A stretch of DNA of 64,000 bases from Gnetum montanum. Taxonomy: Eukaryota > Streptophyta > Gnetopsida > Gnetales > Gnetaceae. The first letter of the stretch is position 1. Each line of letters begins with the position of its first letter. The notes under the pieces were generated by a model. That model did no database searches, was not told the origin of the DNA, and saw nothing but the letters and a program-made list of their open reading frames with translations. A program made the position numbers and the translations under genes. The stretch is from the NCBI GenBank assembly GCA_015680685.1, contig MNCI01015561.1, forward strand, positions 1,671,712-1,735,711, in the 5' to 3' direction. Positions 60,088 through 64,000 of the stretch are shown one piece after another.

Positions 60088-61170
60088 TCAAATATAGTAT
60101 TGTTTGAGGTAAGCTCTATTCATGAGATGTGGGTATTTATTCGCATCTAAGTTTGTAAGGTAGTATGTTCCATTGCTAAGGCTTTTGAGGATGATGAAGG
60201 AACCTTGCCATTTCAAGAAGAACTTGAAAGTATTAGCGTTAGAAAAATACCTTAGAACAAGATCACCTACCTTAATTTTCCTCAGTCTGACATGCTTGTC
60301 ATGGAGATGGTACATAGCCTCTTGATGATTCTAAATGTTGATTGCCATCTACCTGCAAGTTTCTTTTAAGATGTCTAGCTTAACACAGTGCATGTTCTTA
60401 TTCTCCTCATCTAACATCCAATTGTTAAAAGATGCTTGAAGAAAGAGCACATTCAACTCCAATGACAACATAGCCTTTGAGCCAATGACAACATAGCCTT
60501 TGATCCATAGGTGAGCATGAAAGGGGTTCAATAGGTTACAACTTTAAAGGTGATTCAAGAGACCCAAAGGACATGGGATAATTGGATATGCCAATTACCT
60601 TGGGATTTATCAACCATGATTTTAAGCAATTGGATAAGAGATTTATTGCTTAGCTTAATCATTGAATTTGGGATAATATGGAGATGAGAATAACTAGGTG
60701 ACTCATATTGCTCACAAGATTTGGTAATCTTTTTACTCTTGAATAGGGATCCATTATCAGTGACAATGTAGAGGGGAATACCAAACTCAATGATTACATA
60801 TTCCAAGATAAGATGAGATGAGATGAGATAAGAGGTTATAGATTTTAAGGAAATAACTTTGATACACTTAGTAAAATACTCAATAGTTGTTAGGATAAAC
60901 TGATGACTAGTGTAAGAGAAGAATTGATGGAATCTATGAAGTCCAACCTTCATTTATGAAAGGTCCATAGGATTCTAAAAGTTCTAAGCTCTTGTGATGC
61001 AACATAGATTAACAGAGCATGATGTTGACATGTATTACAAATCTTAACCATTGTGTATACATCCCTAGACATCATAGGCCACAAATAATCAATTGAAATA
61101 ATATGAACTACCAGAGACCATGAGCCTAAGTGGCCATCACATTCAACTAAATGTGCCTATTCTATGACTA
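60088..61170 (-). pseudogene. Tat pol 3: integrase core and C-terminal tail
   Basis: ORF 60555-60953 contains LTTIEYFTKCIKVISLKS and YIVTDNGSLFKSKK with the second catalytic Asp. The tail (60088-60315) reads RLRKIKVGDLVLRYF, FFLKWQGSFIILKSLSNG and HLMNRAYLKQYY. A 23-bp tandem duplication at 60460-60505 (AATGACAACATAGCCTTTGA) inserts extra residues. Stops separate the parts. Confidence 0.85.
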
Positions 61171-61835
61171 TTTAAGCTTCATTATGACTTAGACAACATG
61201 AAAGAACATATGATGTGAAAATATGACATAAAATACTAGGCTCAACAATACAAAAATTCCTAGAGTGTTTACAAAGAGTGTCCTTTTGTAATGATAACAA
61301 GTGTTTGAGGCTTTCTCTAGTTTGTAAGTATTGTATTGTGTCTTTATGAGAGTTATTGATGTTTCTTGTGTTAAGTGAGTTAAACAATCTTTAAATAAAA
61401 TAGAATCTACAAGAAGAGTAAAAGTAGCTAAAGCATCAACAAGCATTTTTTTTGAGCAATTAATATACAAGAGTAAATGTTCATCAAATTGAAAAACCAA
61501 ATTTTTAGTTAAGTTATTATAGCACTAAAGATGGCCTTATAAGTGTATTTATTATTAACTTAGAATATGACTAGTTGAGAATCACCATGAATGAAAAGCC
61601 TCTTAATTCCTAATTGAAGCACTAAGAGCAAACCTTGATTAAGATACTCATATTCAGCTCCATTATTAGTACATGGAAAATTAAAATTATAAGTTTGATA
61701 GATGGGATCCATATGTTAGTAATGAAGAACATGGATTGCACTGGAACTCTGAGTTGTATGATCACCCTCAAAGTACAAGTGTAAGCCAAAATCCTCATGT
61801 GTCAATGCTGTAATTGGAAGAGGTGATATCTCTTT
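61171..61835 (-). pseudogene. Tat pol 3: second RNase H and linker
   Basis: The minus strand gives DFGLHLYFEGDHTTQSSS, EYEYLNQGLLLVLQLGIK and FIHGDSQLVIF, the plant-type RNase H of Tat. The linker to integrase (ORFs 61172-61500) is in two overlapping frames, indicating a shift. Confidence 0.8.
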
Positions 61836-62840
61836 TTCACTTGGTTCTTCAAGAGGAGGTTGAATTATGATCATGGTAGGTTCTGATAGTAGGGCTAATG
61901 TAAGAATGTCCACTATAGCTTGGCCTTTGATAGAATTTTGGGAAAGGTAGGATAAGTTAAACACAGCTAGGATTATTTTCCATTTGACCATGCGGTTGTT
62001 GTCATAAGAATTAGTGGCAATAGATTGTAAGATGTTGTCTTGACAAATCACATGAACCTTTACCCACAATAAGTAGTATTTCCATTTCTTAAGGGTAAAG
62101 ACAAGTTCTTAGCAATATTTTTTCATGTTCATGTATCATGTTTTATATCAAAGAAGAGGTGAAATATGTAATAAATAGGAAGATCCATATAATCTTCATA
62201 TCGTTGGTAAAGCATGGTTATAATGTAGTAACTAGACATATAGAGATAAAGGTAGAAAGGAGGATCAAATTGAGAGGGGTAAAGAACTAGAAGATTGGTA
62301 AGAGCTTGTTTGGTCACATTGAAGGCCTCTTGATACTTCAAAGTTGAAAGTAGTTAATTTCTTAAGAAGATAAGAAAGTGGATGAACCTGATTAGTAAGG
62401 TTACATATAAAATGGTGAATGGATTAGAGTCTACCTTGTAAGATGTGCATGTCCTTGAATAGTGGAAGATTTATGATTACCTTAATTTTGTCAGGGTTGA
62501 CCATAATACCATCAACTGAACCCAAAAATCCTAATTTTTTACCTATTTCTACATCAAAGGTATACTTTTTTGGGTTAAGGTAGAGACTATGTTCATTACA
62601 TTGGGCTGAGACTATGTCTACCTTAGTAGGATGATTGGTTGCTATGATGGATTTGATAATTAGATCATCCACATAATTTTTAATAGTTTTAAACATCATG
62701 TCACTCAAGATGAAGGTCATGGCTCATTGGTATATTGCTTCAACATTCTTTAGTTTGAAAGGCATCTTTATATAGCAAAAGATTCCCCATGTGATCATTA
62801 AAGTTGTAAAACATTGATGCTCAATGCTAGCCACATAAGT
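61836..62840 (-). pseudogene. Tat pol 3: partial RT and first RNase H
   Basis: RT begins with WGIFCYIKMPFKLKNVEAIYQ (first 20 residues WGIFCYIKMPFKLKNVEAIY), then MTFILSDMMFK and the polymerase site NYVDDLIIKS. LGFLGSVDGIMVNPDKIKVI and MHILQGRL follow. The first RNase H is ORF 62129-62341 (KYQEAFNVTKQALTNL), with GQAIVDILTLALL in ORF 61716-62069. Confidence 0.85.
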
Positions 62841-63049
62841 GCTACACATAATTTTTTAAAATTTAAATTTATAATTTTTTTTATTTTTAGAGTTAATAAA
62901 AATTTTTATATTATTTTATTATATTTATTTCTTATGAAAGGAAAAAGATTAGGGATAACATCGGGCCTTCCGCTAGAGTGATGTTGATGGATGTGTTAAT
63001 GTCACTTGCATGAAAGTAGGGTAGGGTGCTAGGTAGGAAGGCTGGATGT
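62841..63049. other. AT-rich junction at the RT deletion
   Basis: TTTTTAAAATTTAAATTTATAA and similar runs (62855-62930) join truncated RT to the upstream repeats. It may be a filler at the deletion joint. Confidence 0.5.
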
Positions 63050-63720
63050 GAAATGATGGAGAAAAATCAAAAAAATATTCAAGTGGTGGTACTAGAAAAA
63101 TGAGATGAATATTTGGTTAAGTTCCAAGATGCTAGGGAAGAAATATCAAAATTTTTTCTATGTACTGAATGGAATAGATAACCAAAAATTTTCTAAGTAC
63201 AAGGCAAAACCAAAATTTTTCCAAGTGTTGAGTAAAAGCAAGGTAAAATTGAAAATGTAGTGGGAGGAGAAGAACCAAAATTGAAATTTAGCTAAGTATG
63301 AGGAAGAAAGGAATATAGTAAAAACTTTTCTAAAGTATCATGAGCTAGAAAAAAAATTCAAATGTTTTCTAAGAATTAGAAGGATTGAAGAATGTCAAAG
63401 TTTAGCTAATTCTAGAAGTAAGGGTAAATAAGTCGAAATTGCTTAAGTAGTGGGGAATGGACAAATGAAATCAAAATTTATCTAAGTGTGGGAAATGAGG
63501 AGCAGAAAAAAATTTAAAAATTTGACTAAGTAGTGGAGCTCTAGCAAGTAGAAATTTGGCCAAACCAAAAGAAAATGAAATTGAAATTTTACTAAGTATT
63601 GAACAAGGAAAGAATGAAACCCAAAATTTAGCTAAGGGTAGAAGGAAAATGTCTAAGTTAAGGAAGGAAAGCATTGACTATGTGCTTAAGGGCAAAGGAG
63701 AAAAGTGTGGTCTAACTATT
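63050..63720 (-). repeat. Diverged TTAGAAAATTTTCTAA repeats upstream of pol 3
   Basis: Reverse-complement family of 26355-26800: CAAAATTTTTCTAAGT, AAAACTTTTCTAAAGT and AAATTTAGCTAAG words about every 40-60 bp. ORF 63556-63738 is a by-product. Confidence 0.7.
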
Positions 63721-64000
63721 AAAAGAAATCGAGAGTAGAAAAATGGCTATGTGTGGGGTCAAGAAAAGGCAATACCAAAATAACTAAGTGTTATGATTAA
63801 TGCTATCTAGGCAATGTATGATGAGATTTCTTGGGGAAAACTGGTGTTGGTAACCATTTGAGACCACTAATGTTTTCCCTTGATCTTTGGAAACACCAAG
63901 GCCAAGATATCTCCAAATAAACTTAGTCATAATAAAGCGAACTAAGTGTACATGTGTATTTGCTACTATGATTGTTGAAATGTTTAGGTTTGTGTATGAC
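63721..64000. other. No gene seen
   Basis: Unassigned sequence up to the window edge. Confidence 0.5.

Larger units (their letters stand above)
60088..62840 (-). mobile_element. Tat-lineage pol remnant 3, truncated in RT
   Basis: Same domain order and closely similar wording as pol 2, but inverted. The N-terminal half of RT is missing: similarity ends at about 62835, followed by an AT-rich stretch and then the TTAGAAAA repeats that in element 2 lie ~350 bp before RT. This implies an internal deletion of roughly 0.7 kb. Confidence 0.83.

Noticed and set aside
63556-63738. Lys-rich ORF of 60 residues
   Set aside because: Lies inside the TTAGAAAATTTTCTAA repeats; translated low-complexity DNA.
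1-64000. Integrated plant pararetrovirus
   Set aside because: No coat or movement protein was seen. RT-bearing elements have integrase, LTR ends or tRNA-Asp/Met primer sites, or Tat-type double RNase H, all of LTR retrotransposons.
1-64000. tRNA or rRNA genes
   Set aside because: No cloverleaf or conserved rRNA words noticed on either strand; only tRNA-complementary primer sites were found.

Overview
The window is nuclear DNA from a seed plant with a large, retrotransposon-filled genome. It is AT-rich, CpG-poor, and made almost entirely of old, nested LTR retrotransposons. No intact host gene, rRNA, tRNA or CRISPR array was recognised, and the species cannot be named from the sequence. The lineages are Athila-type Ty3/gypsy (tRNA-Asp primer site, TGATGA...TCATCA LTR ends, Athila-like gag and pol), Tat-type Ty3/gypsy (reverse transcriptase, RNase H, a second plant-type RNase H, integrase, no chromodomain) and Copia (UBN2-type gag, initiator-Met primer site). 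Nearly every reading frame is broken by stops and shifts, so almost all genes are called as pseudogenes.

Layout. (1) 1-7025, minus: Athila element A with integrase, RNase H, RT, protease and gag, then its 5' LTR (6243-7025); the 3' LTR is off the left edge. (2) 7824-12500, minus: Tat gag-protease remnant without RT. (3) About 13200-16900: a diverged array of ~190-bp units, each with a palindromic core. (4) 17215-20701, plus: Tat pol without gag. Matching 29-bp repeats lie outside (2) and outside (4), in inverted orientation. (5) 23480-24600, minus: a second Tat gag start and leader. (6) 26355-30275, plus: a second Tat pol with its own upstream repeats, followed by ~200-bp dyad repeats. (7) 31335-43596: a Copia element with gag but no visible pol, inserted into (6). 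Inside it sits Athila-type element B (34333-40342), gag only. B is flanked by a duplication of about 530-550 bp instead of 5 bp. (8) 44031-49512: nothing recognised apart from small repeats and two unknown ORFs. (9) 49513-50459: a solo Athila LTR with a perfect 5-bp target duplication and well-preserved CpGs. (10) 50805-57670: Athila-type element C with gag and protease, no pol. (11) 57671-63720, minus: a third Tat pol with the same flanking repeats as (6), truncated in RT.

How they relate. Element A is the only Athila copy here with pol. B and C lack pol but share its LTR ends, primer site and gag, and share with each other a 3' non-coding module and PPT, so they look like non-autonomous relatives that relied on A-like enzymes. 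The Tat copies repeatedly carry gag on one strand and pol on the other, around a repeat-rich non-coding core. The strongest unusual observations are the giant duplication around B, the head-to-head Tat arrangement, and palindrome-cored repeats in the non-coding parts of all three lineages.
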